Shown here: positions 27,441 to 35,606 of the stretch, one piece after another
Layout of the letters: each line of letters opens with the position of its first letter
Position numbering within the stretch: position 1 is the stretch's first letter
Source: Bacterioplanes sanyensis
Lineage (GTDB): Bacteria; Pseudomonadota; Gammaproteobacteria; Pseudomonadales; Oceanobacteraceae
Direction: 5' to 3'
Assembly: GCF_014652515.1 (NCBI RefSeq)
Contig: NZ_BMYY01000006.1
Location: forward strand, 1-64,000
Length of the DNA stretch: 64,000 bases
Notes under the pieces: generated by a model
Told to the model about the DNA's origin: nothing
Databases searched by the model: none
What the model saw: only the letters and a program-made list of their open reading frames with translations
Program-made: the position numbers and the translations under genes

Positions 27441-28640
27441 TTAACCGATTAACCGTTCTTCACTGACGGCATCTTCATTCAACACCACGGTATGAGCGCG
27501 TTTGAAGAAGTTAAAGTCCGTGGCGGTCGCACTGGTGTAGGCGCCCATCATTTTGGCAATCACCAGATCGCCATTTTCCAGCTTGGGCAGCAGGATGTTT
27601 TCAGCAATCACATCAATGCTGTCACAGGTTGGGCCAGATAATACACTGGCATACTGCTCACCGTCTTGCTTCAAGGTGTGCAGTGGGTACTTGGCATCGT
27701 CAAATATCAAACCACTAAACGAACCATAAATACCGTCATCCAAGTAATACCAGATCTGGCCTTCACGCTCAGCGCTACCCATAATAGATGCGACACTGGT
27801 CATGGCAGGGGCAACAATAAAGCGCCCAGGCTCAGCCAATACCTTCACTGTGTCAGGCAGTTCGTTCAAAGCCGCATTAATGGGCTGACAAAACTGCTCG
27901 ATGCTCATGACGTCGGTGTTGTAACGTACTGGAAAACCACCGCCAATATCCAGTGTACTCAGCGCTGGTAAGCCTGCTTCTACTACCTGTTGCATTAGGC
28001 TGGCACAAGCACCGATGGCATCCACATATTTTTGTGGATTGGTGGTTTGTGAACCAACATGGAACGACAAGCCCTTAATGTGAATGTTCCACTCTTTCGC
28101 CATGCTGATAATCGCCATGGCTTGCTCTGCATTGCAGCCAAATTTTTTCGATAAATCAGCAAAGGCTTCAGAGTTTCTGAAACTTAAGCGCACCAGCAGC
28201 TCAACGTCATCGCTGTAACGACGGAATTTTTCCAGCTCGTTCAGGTTATCGACCACAAATACTCGAGTGCCATAAGCCAGAGCGTCACGAATATCGCTGT
28301 CGCGTTTAATCGGGTGGGTGTGAATAGTACGCTCGGGCTCTACACCTTGTTGTTGTACCAGTTCGACTTCGCCTGTCGTCGCCAGGTCAAAGCAAGCACC
28401 TTCCGCCATCAAAGTACGCACCACAGCAGGATGCGGTAACGGCTTTAACGCAAAGTGCAGGGTTACGCTGGGCAGTGCTTGTTGCAAAGCACGGTACTGC
28501 TGGCGAATAGCGTCGCAGTCGAGCAGCAATAAAGGGGCACCAAACTGCGCAACAGACGACTCAATCAGTTGAACCTGATCCAGCGTTAAGGCATCGGAAG
28601 AATATGACTGAAAATCTAATACAGAATGAGCAATAGCCAT
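27441..28640 (-). CDS. Type III PLP-dependent decarboxylase (ornithine/lysine type)
   Basis: 399 residues with the alanine-racemase-like barrel. Seen: LHFALKPLPHPAVV with the PLP Lys, FDLATTGEVELVQQQGVEPERTIHTHPIKR, LSFHVGSQTTNP, LDIGGGFPVRY, AEPGRFIVAPA and the C-terminal GPTCDSIDVIAENILLP with the catalytic Cys-Asp pair contributed across the dimer. This is the eukaryote-type fold of ornithine/diaminopimelate decarboxylases; CDS at the active site and absence of DAP-specific sequence favour ornithine or lysine, making putrescine or cadaverine. Pseudomonas has a similar SpeC. Substrate choice between ornithine, lysine and both is unresolved. A good promoter lies 33 bp upstream. Confidence 0.85.
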   Translation of the reverse strand: MAIAHSVLDFQSYSSDALTLDQVQLIESSVAQFGAPLLLLDCDAIRQQYRALQQALPSVTLHFALKPLPHPAVVRTLMAEGACFDLATTGEVELVQQQGVEPERTIHTHPIKRDSDIRDALAYGTRVFVVDNLNELEKFRRYSDDVELLVRLSFRNSEAFADLSKKFGCNAEQAMAIISMAKEWNIHIKGLSFHVGSQTTNPQKYVDAIGACASLMQQVVEAGLPALSTLDIGGGFPVRYNTDVMSIEQFCQPINAALNELPDTVKVLAEPGRFIVAPAMTSVASIMGSAEREGQIWYYLDDGIYGSFSGLIFDDAKYPLHTLKQDGEQYASVLSGPTCDSIDVIAENILLPKLENGDLVIAKMMGAYTSATATDFNFFKRAHTVVLNEDAVSEERLIG

Positions 28641-28672
28641 CGCCTGTCTCCAACCAGTTGAAGCACTTTTCA

Positions 28673-28700
28673 GTTATTAATAAGAAAAGTGGAGTGTCAA
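28673..28700 (-). promoter_or_regulatory. Sigma-70 promoter of the decarboxylase gene
   Basis: On the minus strand a perfect TTGACA (28700-28695) is followed after 16 bases by AATAAC (28678-28673), giving a leader of about 25-30 nt with GGAG before the ATG. Confidence 0.5.
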
Positions 28701-28883
28701 AAAAAGCACGTAAGTGCAGTCAAAGTCACTCTTGGATAGTTGCTCTATCACCTTGCCACAATGGTTGTGATGTACTCGGATTGGCTATCAACAAGAAGTG
28801 AGCTGATAGTAGAACCGCAGTGGGTTAGGCGCAATAAAAAACTCAGGGGTGGATGATGATAAATTTTGATCGTCAGGATCAAG

Positions 28884-29042
28884 GGTGACTATGAATAATT
28901 CAATGCCCGCTCTGGCGCTTCTCATAGGGCCGGGCGGCAGGCGTCCATAACGTTGTTGGCGATGGTGAAAACTGCCATCGCCGCCTTGTTCCGATAGCCT
29001 GCTGCGCTCGTGCAGAGCTGTGCAACATTATGCAAAGGTGCT
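28884..29042 (-). repeat. Inverted-repeat element, internally deleted (copy C, 159 bp)
   Basis: Reading on the minus strand, the first about 135 bp follow the left part of the 261-bp copy (matching stretches GCACAGCTCTGC, AACAAGGCGG, CATCGCCAAC), then the sequence jumps to the right end (CAGAGCGGGCA, GAATTATTCATAG). Both terminal repeats are present but degenerate. No open frame of note. It sits between the terminator of the carbonic anhydrase gene and the decarboxylase promoter. Confidence 0.75.
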
Positions 29043-29044
29043 CT

Positions 29045-29068
29045 AAAAAAAGCCCGCCGCAGCGGGCT
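29045..29068 (-). terminator. Terminator of the carbonic anhydrase gene
   Basis: Minus strand: AGCCCGCTGCGGCGGGCT hairpin followed by seven T residues. It begins three bases from the end of repeat copy C. Confidence 0.85.
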
Positions 29069-29079
29069 GAGATAAGGGG

Positions 29080-29940
29080 CTACTGGATGTTGGACAGCAG
29101 CTCTGGGTTAGTGACCAAGTTACGCACGCCGTGAGCGTGATCTTCGTTAAAGACGTTGTTGCCACACCAGCGGCCAACGGATTCGATGTTCACCTTCTTT
29201 ACTTCAGGTCGCACACTCCAGCTGACCTGAAATGGCGAGCCTTTTTCGTTGTAGCCTGGGCCTGTGGTGGAGCCGGCATACTGCACTGGGATGCCGGTAT
29301 CACTGGGAATGTTCAGCGCTTGGTGATAGCCATTGCGCTCGCCAATCGCAGTCAGTTCGGTGAAGTCGGCGGCACTGTCGTCGTTAACCAACACATATAC
29401 TTGAGTTTCGACACGCAATTGCGGGTTTTTAATGGCATCGCTTAAACAGGCACCGAGTGTAGGTCCAGGGCGAACTTGCGCGGTGGAGTGAACATAATGC
29501 AACTCAATGGTGTCGCCTGGCACCAGGCCACCGTGAGTGCTTGGACAAACAGGCTGAGTCGTCGGTGCGAGTTCGGCAGCGCTTAGCTGGCCAGTATATT
29601 GGTAGCCTGTGCCAAAACCTTGGCCGTCTCCATCACCCGCATACCGAGTAAATTCACCGCCTTTGTGCTCAGCGTTTTTATGGAAATGAATATTGCATAG
29701 GTTCATCTGGGTAAAGGCAGGGGCTGGGCCGAACTGAATGGCATTATTGCCTGTGCCGTTATCGATATCACGCGGTGACTGCGGACCAAAGCCCTTACCT
29801 TGGGTGTTGGACGCCAACTGCTGGCGCTGTTGATCGGGCGTCTTGGTTTCGGTGGGCGTAGCACTCTGTTGATTGGCCATGCTGGCACAACCTGTAACCA
29901 ACAGAGCGCTTGTTAACAGAGCGATGGAATTCCGTATCAT
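29080..29940 (-). CDS. Delta-class carbonic anhydrase-like lipoprotein
   Basis: 286 residues with a lipoprotein signal (ALLVTGCASM, Cys18) and a Gln/Thr-rich linker to about residue 55. The conserved core starts with NLCNIHFHKNAEHKGGEF, containing the His cluster expected to bind zinc, continues with GDTIELHYVHSTAQVRPGPTLGACL, and ends SVGRWCGNNVFNEDHAHGVRN. As I know the family, these are segments of delta-class carbonic anhydrases, first described in diatoms and also present in some marine bacteria. The enzyme would interconvert CO2 and bicarbonate, here tethered to a periplasmic or outer-membrane face. Monocistronic, with its own terminator. Identification is by remembered motif, hence some doubt. 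Confidence 0.78.
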   Translation of the reverse strand: MIRNSIALLTSALLVTGCASMANQQSATPTETKTPDQQRQQLASNTQGKGFGPQSPRDIDNGTGNNAIQFGPAPAFTQMNLCNIHFHKNAEHKGGEFTRYAGDGDGQGFGTGYQYTGQLSAAELAPTTQPVCPSTHGGLVPGDTIELHYVHSTAQVRPGPTLGACLSDAIKNPQLRVETQVYVLVNDDSAADFTELTAIGERNGYHQALNIPSDTGIPVQYAGSTTGPGYNEKGSPFQVSWSVRPEVKKVNIESVGRWCGNNVFNEDHAHGVRNLVTNPELLSNIQ

Positions 29941-30366
29941 GCAGTAACCTCGATGGCTGAATAAAAAATAAGTTATCCGGTATTTTTCTATCAGCTACCA
30001 GTCAAGCTGCGTAATGTTTTGCTATGAGATGATAAGGAATACTGACTTGGAAGTAAGAAAGACACTGCTGAACGAATGTTAATAGTGCCATTATCCACAC
30101 AAGAAACAGTGTTAAGTTTTATATTTCGTCTATTTCTCGGAAGTATCATTTTTTACAGTAGGAAGTCACCCACAGTGGAACAACTCATTTGCCAGTACAC
30201 AGAGAGTCACTATATGCTGGCGGTCCGGATAAGCTAGCGAGTTATTCGAGGTGCCCTAGCGTCGGCTTGAACAGCACTTATAACATGGCCATGAGCCGAG
30301 CTTAATCATGGTTTGGTCATTACCAGAAAACTGTGAAAAAGATGCTGGCTCACTGTAAAAACGCCG
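29941..30366. other. Non-coding stretch upstream of the carbonic anhydrase gene
   Basis: No gene is supported. It presumably holds the carbonic anhydrase promoter. At 30241-30256 there is a weak 16-base resemblance to the outer end of the inverted-repeat element. A hairpin lies at its right end (next entry). Confidence 0.4.
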
Positions 30367-30379
30367 TTACAGTGAGCCA
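30346..30379 (-). terminator. Hairpin at the 3' end of the yqaA-like gene
   Basis: A perfect 13-bp stem (TGGCTCACTGTAA with TTACAGTGAGCCA) overlaps the last codons and stop of the gene. On the minus strand it is followed by GCATCTTTTTC. Probably a terminator for the amidoligase cluster. Confidence 0.6.
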
Positions 30380-30801
30380 GGTAAAGCGGCCTTAGCCAGC
30401 AGCATCACCACGTAGTAGCGCGCACCTTTGCCAATCAGCACCAAAACAAAAAACAGCCAAAAATTCACCCGCATGATACCGGCTACCAGGGTTAAGGCAT
30501 CGCCGCCAACGGGCAGCCAGGAAAACAGCAAGCTCCAAACACCATAGCGTTGAAAATAATATTGGCTTTTCTCTAGCCTTTCTTCAGACGCAGGAAACCA
30601 GCGTTTATGCTGAAAATGCAGTAAATACCGCCCTAACCACCAGTTCACGCAAGCCCCCAGAGTATTGCCCAAGGTGGCACTGGCCCATAGCAGCCCCTGA
30701 TGATAACCACCCGTCATCAGAGCGACGAGCACGACTTCGGAATAAAACGGCAGCAAGGTGGCAGCTAAAAAGGCGCTGGCAAATAGCGAAAGATAACTCA
30801 T
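30367..30801 (-). CDS. YqaA family membrane protein (DedA/VTT-like)
   Basis: 144 residues with about four hydrophobic segments. Seen: FASAFLAATLLPFYSEVVLVALMTGGY, LWASATLGNTLGACVNWWLGRYL and YYFQRYGVWSLLFSWLPVGGDALTLVAGIMRVNFWLF, which carry the features of small YqaA proteins of the SNARE-associated/VTT group (SEVVL, GN-x-x-G, F-x-R/Q-Y-G, P-x-x-G-D). Family members are putative lipid scramblases or transporters. The start overlaps the stop of the amidotransferase gene by four bases, so the two are translationally coupled. Confidence 0.85.
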   Translation of the reverse strand: MSYLSLFASAFLAATLLPFYSEVVLVALMTGGYHQGLLWASATLGNTLGACVNWWLGRYLLHFQHKRWFPASEERLEKSQYYFQRYGVWSLLFSWLPVGGDALTLVAGIMRVNFWLFFVLVLIGKGARYYVVMLLAKAALPGSL

Positions 30802-31493
30802 AGTCGATACAATACGTTGTCCGTTTTTTTCACGGCATGGCTAAAGGCTGTGAATAGCCGTCTATGCGTGGCTGACCACAGTAAATATTCTGGGTGCCAC
30901 TGAACGCCCACCTGAAACAGCGCGGAGCGGTTTTCAAACGCTTGAATAAAGCCATCGGCATCCCAGCCGACGGCCGATAGCGGCTCAGCGATGCGATCAA
31001 TGGCCTGATTGTGCAGGCTGTTTACCTTAATTTGGTTTTGGCCATAAATATCAGCCAGTCGACAGTCGGCCTCAAAATCAACCCATTTAATCGGTAAAAT
31101 GCTGTTGCGGTTGGGGGTGACGTTGCGCAGTGGGCGAATATCCTGATACAGGTTGCCACCTTGCACAATGTTGAGTAGCTGTGAGCCACGGCAAATCCCC
31201 AATACGGGAATGTTGGCCTGCAGCGCTTTGCGAGCGACATCCATTTCTAATTGATCGCGCTCTGGGTCGTAATCGGCACCGGCGTCGCCTGTCATTCCAT
31301 AATGTTCGGGTTCAATGTCGTTACCGCCGCATAAAATCACACCACGTATATTGCCATCAATATTGGGCTTTTTTGCGGTAACGTAGCGAGCCTTTAAGCC
31401 GTGTAAGCGAACCAGCAATGAGGTCGCCCACCAGGCAGTTTTTAAGCGTTTGACCGGGCCTGTGATGGCAACGATGGGAGTTTCTTCTGACAT
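30798..31493 (-). CDS. Class I glutamine amidotransferase / gamma-glutamyl-GABA hydrolase-like protein (peptidase C26)
   Basis: About 231 residues from ATG 31493 (MSEETPIVAITGPVKRL), which lies 14 bp after the amidoligase stop; the open frame extends 21 codons into that gene. Seen: RGVILCGGNDIEPEHYG, NIPVLGICRGSQLLNIVQGG with the nucleophile Cys in GICRG, and VGVQWHPEYLL with the catalytic His-x-Glu. The layout is that of PuuD-type hydrolases, which cleave gamma-glutamyl amide bonds. Next to an amidoligase the enzyme may release ammonia or trim the isopeptide that the ligase makes (inference from gene pairing). Confidence 0.85.
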   Translation of the reverse strand: MSEETPIVAITGPVKRLKTAWWATSLLVRLHGLKARYVTAKKPNIDGNIRGVILCGGNDIEPEHYGMTGDAGADYDPERDQLEMDVARKALQANIPVLGICRGSQLLNIVQGGNLYQDIRPLRNVTPNRNSILPIKWVDFEADCRLADIYGQNQIKVNSLHNQAIDRIAEPLSAVGWDADGFIQAFENRSALFQVGVQWHPEYLLWSATHRRLFTAFSHAVKKTDNVLYRL

Positions 31494-31507
31494 AAAAAAA
31501 TAGCCGT

Positions 31508-32521
31508 TTATTGCGTGTCCAAATCCACCAGCCAGTGCTGACATTGTACCGCCCAATCATCATCGATAAATCGTGTTAAGCGCTGTAGCTCTAAACGAAA
31601 TACCCGGCACACTTTAGCGAGTTTTTCTTGATCCTGGGCTAGGTGCTCCACCTGCAGCCACTCTCGCCAAATACTATCGATGCTCCAGTTGGGGTTATCA
31701 ATATCACAGTTAGGCAAGCGGTAGTGCAGGGTTGGTCGGGCTGTGACTCGTTGATCGTGAACGACTCGGCGTACCCTTTGCTCGTCCAGGTAGGTAAATA
31801 GTGGCAGCATATCCAAACTGCGATTGCGAGTGGGGTTGGCTTCTAAATAGTCATCAATTAATTCACTTAGCGCTGGCTGGTAATTTAAATTGATAACTTT
31901 TTCCACATAGGATTGTGGGAAATGGTTGATATAGGGCGTAACGCGCCGCACCAAATCAATATCTTCTTGCAAAGCGATCCAGTCGTAGAGGCAAAAATAA
32001 GCACGCATGTAGGCCAAAATGGTTGCGGCTTGTAAATCTGGCAGCTCCATATTTAAATGCACGCCAAAAGCAAAGCGCAGTGACTCGCGCGTGCCCTTGG
32101 CACCGCGCTGGCGTAGCTGATGCACCATATCGTCCAGTCGATGCAGCTGTGCAAACTCAAACGGTGCAGTGACAATTTCCCAAGGAACGAACTGCTCAGC
32201 GGCTAACGATAAAAGCTCCATTGAGAAATCGTCTAGCAGGCTATCTTCATCGTTTTTTTGTCCTGCTTCATAGGATTGTGCTAATTGCTTAAGTTGCTGT
32301 GCATCCAGCTCCAGTGCAAACGTACCCAGCTCACTGTCCGTTAGCTCATGTTCAAAGTGACTGTGTTTTACGACCGTACCTCCAAAACAGCCGTGCATAA
32401 CATTGAGGATGTCTGCGGCAGGCAAGCCAGCAAACTCGATCTCCACACCAATACGCCTAGGGCGCTCGTCTTGCCCAACAGAGCAGGGCGGAAGTAGCGT
32501 GCTTTGTGATGAAGATGCCAT
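31508..32521 (-). CDS. Amidoligase family protein
   Basis: About 337 residues from ATG 32521 (GGGG about ten bases upstream); an upstream ATG at 32560 has no visible ribosome-binding site. The core starts with PRRIGVEIEFAGLPAADILN, the Gly-Val-Glu-Ile-Glu motif of the COOH-NH2 ligase (glutamine-synthetase-like) fold; later RESLRFAFGVHLNMELPD supplies the His/Asn metal and ATP region and WALQ-like helical segments follow (YLEANPTRNRSLDMLPLFTYLD). Such amidoligases were predicted by comparative genomics to form isopeptide or amide bonds in uncharacterised peptide or cell-wall modification systems, often beside a class I amidotransferase, exactly as here. First gene of amidoligase-amidotransferase-yqaA. 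Confidence 0.82.
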   Translation of the reverse strand: MASSSQSTLLPPCSVGQDERPRRIGVEIEFAGLPAADILNVMHGCFGGTVVKHSHFEHELTDSELGTFALELDAQQLKQLAQSYEAGQKNDEDSLLDDFSMELLSLAAEQFVPWEIVTAPFEFAQLHRLDDMVHQLRQRGAKGTRESLRFAFGVHLNMELPDLQAATILAYMRAYFCLYDWIALQEDIDLVRRVTPYINHFPQSYVEKVINLNYQPALSELIDDYLEANPTRNRSLDMLPLFTYLDEQRVRRVVHDQRVTARPTLHYRLPNCDIDNPNWSIDSIWREWLQVEHLAQDQEKLAKVCRVFRLELQRLTRFIDDDWAVQCQHWLVDLDTQ

Positions 32522-32748
32522 GGTGGATGCCCCAGTGTCGCCGAAAACGGTTACCAGCATTGCATATCTGTCTGGCGAAACAAAATGAGTAGCCGCTACT
32601 GGTGCGTCACTGGTTGGGTGCAGCGGAAGAAATGGTGGGAGAAAACCAGCGCAAGTGGGTGGGTCATATTGGTAGCGCTTCTCGGCTCAGCCTCTACTAT
32701 CGGCTTGTTGGTCATGGCAGTTTCTGGTGTAGAAATTGCTGTTGCTTG

Positions 32749-32907
32749 AGTACCTCTGAATAATACTGCCGCAGCCCTGCGGGGATCGCCAGAGAGCTTC
32801 AGCTCTGTGTCACCGATGTTGGCTGTGGCTGGCTGGAGTAAAAAACGGCTTCGTGACCTGAAGCCCTCTGGTGATTCCGAGCGGGCACCGAATTATTCAG
32901 AGGTGCC
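32749..32907 (+). repeat. Inverted-repeat element, internally deleted (copy B, 159 bp)
   Basis: Left end AGTACCTCTGAATAATA and right end AATTATTCAGAGGTGCC pair at 14 of 17 positions. Between them only the right half of the 261-bp copy is kept (GCCCTGCGGGG, CCAGAGAGCTTCAGCTCTGTGTC, GGCTTCGTGACCTGAAGCCC). CTTG occurs immediately outside both ends, a possible 4-bp target duplication. It lies 25 bp before the start of the next gene. Confidence 0.8.
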
Positions 32908-32932
32908 CTTGTTTTTCAGCGGAGAAATAGAC

Positions 32933-33643
32933 ATGGCCAACTTTCGTAAAAAGGCAATTCAATACACAGGCACCTTATTGTTTGGCAGTTTGGTAGAAAA
33001 CATGGGGCGCAAGTATTATCAACAGAATATGCAAGACTGGCAAAAGAAGCGCGATTATCACACTCCATATGGGCAGCAGTATGCTAGTCATATGAATAAA
33101 ACTATGGATAAGCCCTTTGAAGACAGCTATTTGCAGTCATTTGATGCGCGCAACTGGCAGCTACCGAAACCAGATATGGATATGATGAAAACAGCTCAAT
33201 ATGCTTGGCAAACGGATACCGCTCAAAAGAAGAGAGATGCTACCGCTGCTCTTAAACAAAGTGCCAAACATGCTGCTCAAGAGCTACTAGAAGATCCGCT
33301 AAAAAAAGCTCGTGAAACGGCGGCCAAGGTGCAAAAAGTCAAGGGGCAGTACGATGCATTTCAACAGGATGGTGATCAGTTGCAGCAGCATGCTCAGCAA
33401 ATGACTGCGCAAAAAACTGCAGAAATGGCCCAAAGTTTGGGTCGCAACGCCATGCTCAAAGCGCCCGGTTATTTAATGCCAGGTTTTGTCGGTTTAGCTT
33501 ACCGCAGCTTCTTTACCGCTAAGATGGTCGGTAACTTTGGCACTCAGTATAACGAGTTGAGCGAGACGCACCGCAAGGCACCAGGTACCTTTAAGCAGCA
33601 ACGCGATGCGTGGTTAGAATCGACAAATAAAAGCAGCAAATAG
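32933..33643 (+). CDS. Hypothetical helical protein
   Basis: 236 residues from ATG 32933 (MANFRKKAIQYTGTLLFGSLVENMG), preceded by CGGAGAAA. The open frame extends upstream through repeat copy B, which is not expected to be coding. The sequence is rich in Lys, Gln and Ala, strongly helical (residues 90-165 Lys/Gln/Ala-rich), with a moderately hydrophobic C-terminal part (GYLMPGFVGLAYRSFFTAKMVGNFG). Repeated spacing of QDW/NWQ motifs is seen near residues 35-75. I do not recognise a family. The regulatory region is largely repeat-element sequence. Confidence 0.65.
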   Translation: MANFRKKAIQYTGTLLFGSLVENMGRKYYQQNMQDWQKKRDYHTPYGQQYASHMNKTMDKPFEDSYLQSFDARNWQLPKPDMDMMKTAQYAWQTDTAQKKRDATAALKQSAKHAAQELLEDPLKKARETAAKVQKVKGQYDAFQQDGDQLQQHAQQMTAQKTAEMAQSLGRNAMLKAPGYLMPGFVGLAYRSFFTAKMVGNFGTQYNELSETHRKAPGTFKQQRDAWLESTNKSSK

Positions 33644-33885
33644 GCAGGGTGTGCCCACATGAGTTGGGTATATAGACGAGAGCCAAGTGCCTGCTGCTGT
33701 CGAGACTCCCCGTGCGAGGGCGCGCCTAAGCCCTCGGCGCTACCATGGCTAGGTTAGAGATGGCTAAGGCAGAGGCTCTACGGCCTCCCTGCCCCTCCAT
33801 TCGCCCATGGCCTATGCGTGTTTCGCTAAGGCGGAGAAATCGCTAGAATAGCGCCCATTCTTTCTATCGAACTAAGGTGAATCCC

Positions 33886-34950
33886 ATGGCTTTGATCAGC
33901 ATGCGTCAAATGCTGGACCACGCCGCCGAGCATGGTTACGGTGTCCCAGCGTTTAACGTTAACAATCTGGAGCAGATGCGTGCCATCATGGAAGCGGCGG
34001 ACAAAACCGACTCGCCCGTGATCGTGCAGGCCTCTGCCGGTGCGCGCAAATATGCCGGCGCGCCTTTCCTGCGTCACCTGATTCTGGCCGCCATCGAAGA
34101 GTTTCCGCACATTCCTGTGTGCATGCACCAGGATCACGGCACCTCACCTGCGGTATGTCAGCGCTCTATTCAGCTGGGCTTTAGCTCAGTGATGATGGAC
34201 GGCTCATTGGGTGAAGATGGCAAAACGCCAGCCAGCTACGAATACAATGTTGATGTCACCAAGCGCACCGTTGAAATGGCTCACGCCTGCGGTGTGTCTG
34301 TAGAGGGTGAACTGGGCTGTTTGGGCTCATTGGAAACCGGCCAAGCCGGTGAAGAGGACGGCATTGGCGCCGAAGGCACCCTGAGCCACGATCAAATGCT
34401 GACCGACCCAGAAGAAGCAGCAGACTTTGTTAAGCAAACCAATGTTGATGCCCTAGCCATTGCTTGCGGTACTTCGCACGGTGCTTATAAGTTTACCCGT
34501 CCACCAACGGGTGACATTTTGGCCATCGACCGCATTAAAGAAATCCACAAGCGCATTCCTAATACCCACCTGGTCATGCACGGTTCTTCTTCTGTACCGC
34601 AAGAGTGGTTGGCGATCATCAACGAGTTTGGCGGTGAGATTCCGGAAACCTACGGTGTGCCGGTTGAGCAAATCGTTGAAGGCATTAAATACGGCGTACG
34701 CAAGGTCAACATCGATACCGACCTGCGCTTGGCGTCCACCGGTGCCGTGCGTCGCTTCCTGGCAGAAAACAAAGCCGAGTTTGACCCGCGTAAATATCTG
34801 ATCGCTTCTATGCAAGCCATGACAGATATTTGTATCGCGCGTTACGAAGCCTTTGGTACCGCAGGCAATGCCTCAAAAATCAAAGCGCAATCGCTGGATA
34901 CCATGTACGAGCGCTACCTGACCGGAGAGCTGGACGCGAAAATCAACTGA
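33886..34950 (+). CDS. fba: Class II fructose-bisphosphate aldolase
   Basis: Zinc-dependent cleavage of fructose 1,6-bisphosphate. 354 residues from ATG 33886; GTG at 33877 is rejected because TAAGG fits the ATG. Seen: [21 protein letters not shown], the zinc ligand in [78 protein letters not shown] and [14 protein letters not shown]. The long form with EDG insertions is the Calvin-type subgroup (CbbA-like), as in Pseudomonas Fba. Normally near pgk; here 9.9 kb away. Terminated by the hairpin that follows. Confidence 0.96.
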   Translation: MALISMRQMLDHAAEHGYGVPAFNVNNLEQMRAIMEAADKTDSPVIVQASAGARKYAGAPFLRHLILAAIEEFPHIPVCMHQDHGTSPAVCQRSIQLGFSSVMMDGSLGEDGKTPASYEYNVDVTKRTVEMAHACGVSVEGELGCLGSLETGQAGEEDGIGAEGTLSHDQMLTDPEEAADFVKQTNVDALAIACGTSHGAYKFTRPPTGDILAIDRIKEIHKRIPNTHLVMHGSSSVPQEWLAIINEFGGEIPETYGVPVEQIVEGIKYGVRKVNIDTDLRLASTGAVRRFLAENKAEFDPRKYLIASMQAMTDICIARYEAFGTAGNASKIKAQSLDTMYERYLTGELDAKIN

Positions 34951-34977
34951 TTTAGCGTTTAAGTTAAGTGATTAAAG

Positions 34978-35008
34978 AAACCCGCAGCATGAAAGTGCAG
35001 CGGGTTTT
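34978..35008 (+). terminator. Terminator of fba
   Basis: ACCCGC-A-GCA and TGC-A-GCGGGT form the stem, followed by six T residues. Confidence 0.85.
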
Positions 35009-35606
35009 TTATTGTGTTAAATGGTAGACCACGACAGTCGCCGGAGCGCCAACAACCTTCATCTCGCTAGGATTTTGCCGGACACAGCTATTGCTAACCT
35101 AAGTGGCTTATTTAGGTACGTAAAAACTGAGCGTTAGGTCGAGGGCTTGGCTAGGAAGTAGGGAGCTTGCAGGTACGCTTTTAGTTGGGGTCAGAGCTTA
35201 AGCTCTGACCCCTGTATTTGCGTTTTATTTCTCGCTACATTTAATGCCCTCTTGAGGTAATCCCTCACGCCGGTGGAAGACCGGACTCGCGCACGAGGCG
35301 CTTTTTAACGCAGCAGAAACAACGTAGATCGCTATCCGCCTGCTTTGCGCTGCGCAGACCGTTCTTCCTTCGTTGCCAATACTGTGGTCGCCGCATCGCA
35401 AAAAGCCTACGTCCTTGTAGGCCTTTTGTTGACGAGCCCCCTGCGGGCACAGCCATTAACCACTCAGTCGGCCTGCTAAGTTACGAGCAGCTTGGGTGCG
35501 AGAGCGAGAGTGTAACGACTTACCTACAGGGCTCAGATGAATATCCGGTTTGAGTGTGATGCCTTGAAACCGAGAGCGCGTTTATATGTTTCCGGTTGTT
35601 ATTCGA
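35009..35606. other. Gene-free gap between fba and the binding-protein gene
   Basis: No convincing gene. It holds a perfect palindrome (own entry) and a hairpin AAAAGCCTAC / GTAGGCCTTTT at 35399-35428, which looks like a bidirectional terminator. The GC-rich sequence 35265-35460 may be remnant coding or mobile sequence, but no product is recognisable. Confidence 0.5.
35187..35212. repeat. Perfect 26-bp palindrome, REP-like
   Basis: GGGGTCAGAGCTT followed by its exact complement. GGGGTCAGAGC...GCTCTGACCCC palindromes are familiar from repeats linked to Y1 (IS200-like/REP-associated tyrosine) transposases in many proteobacteria. No transposase is present here, so a lone remnant is likely. Confidence 0.6.

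Noticed and set aside
30241-30256. Weak element-end match (GTTATTCGAGGTGCCC)
   Set aside because: One deletion and a mismatch in a short stretch; could be chance.
35265-35456. 63-residue minus-strand frame in the fba downstream gap
   Set aside because: Overlaps terminator-like hairpin and has no family resemblance.
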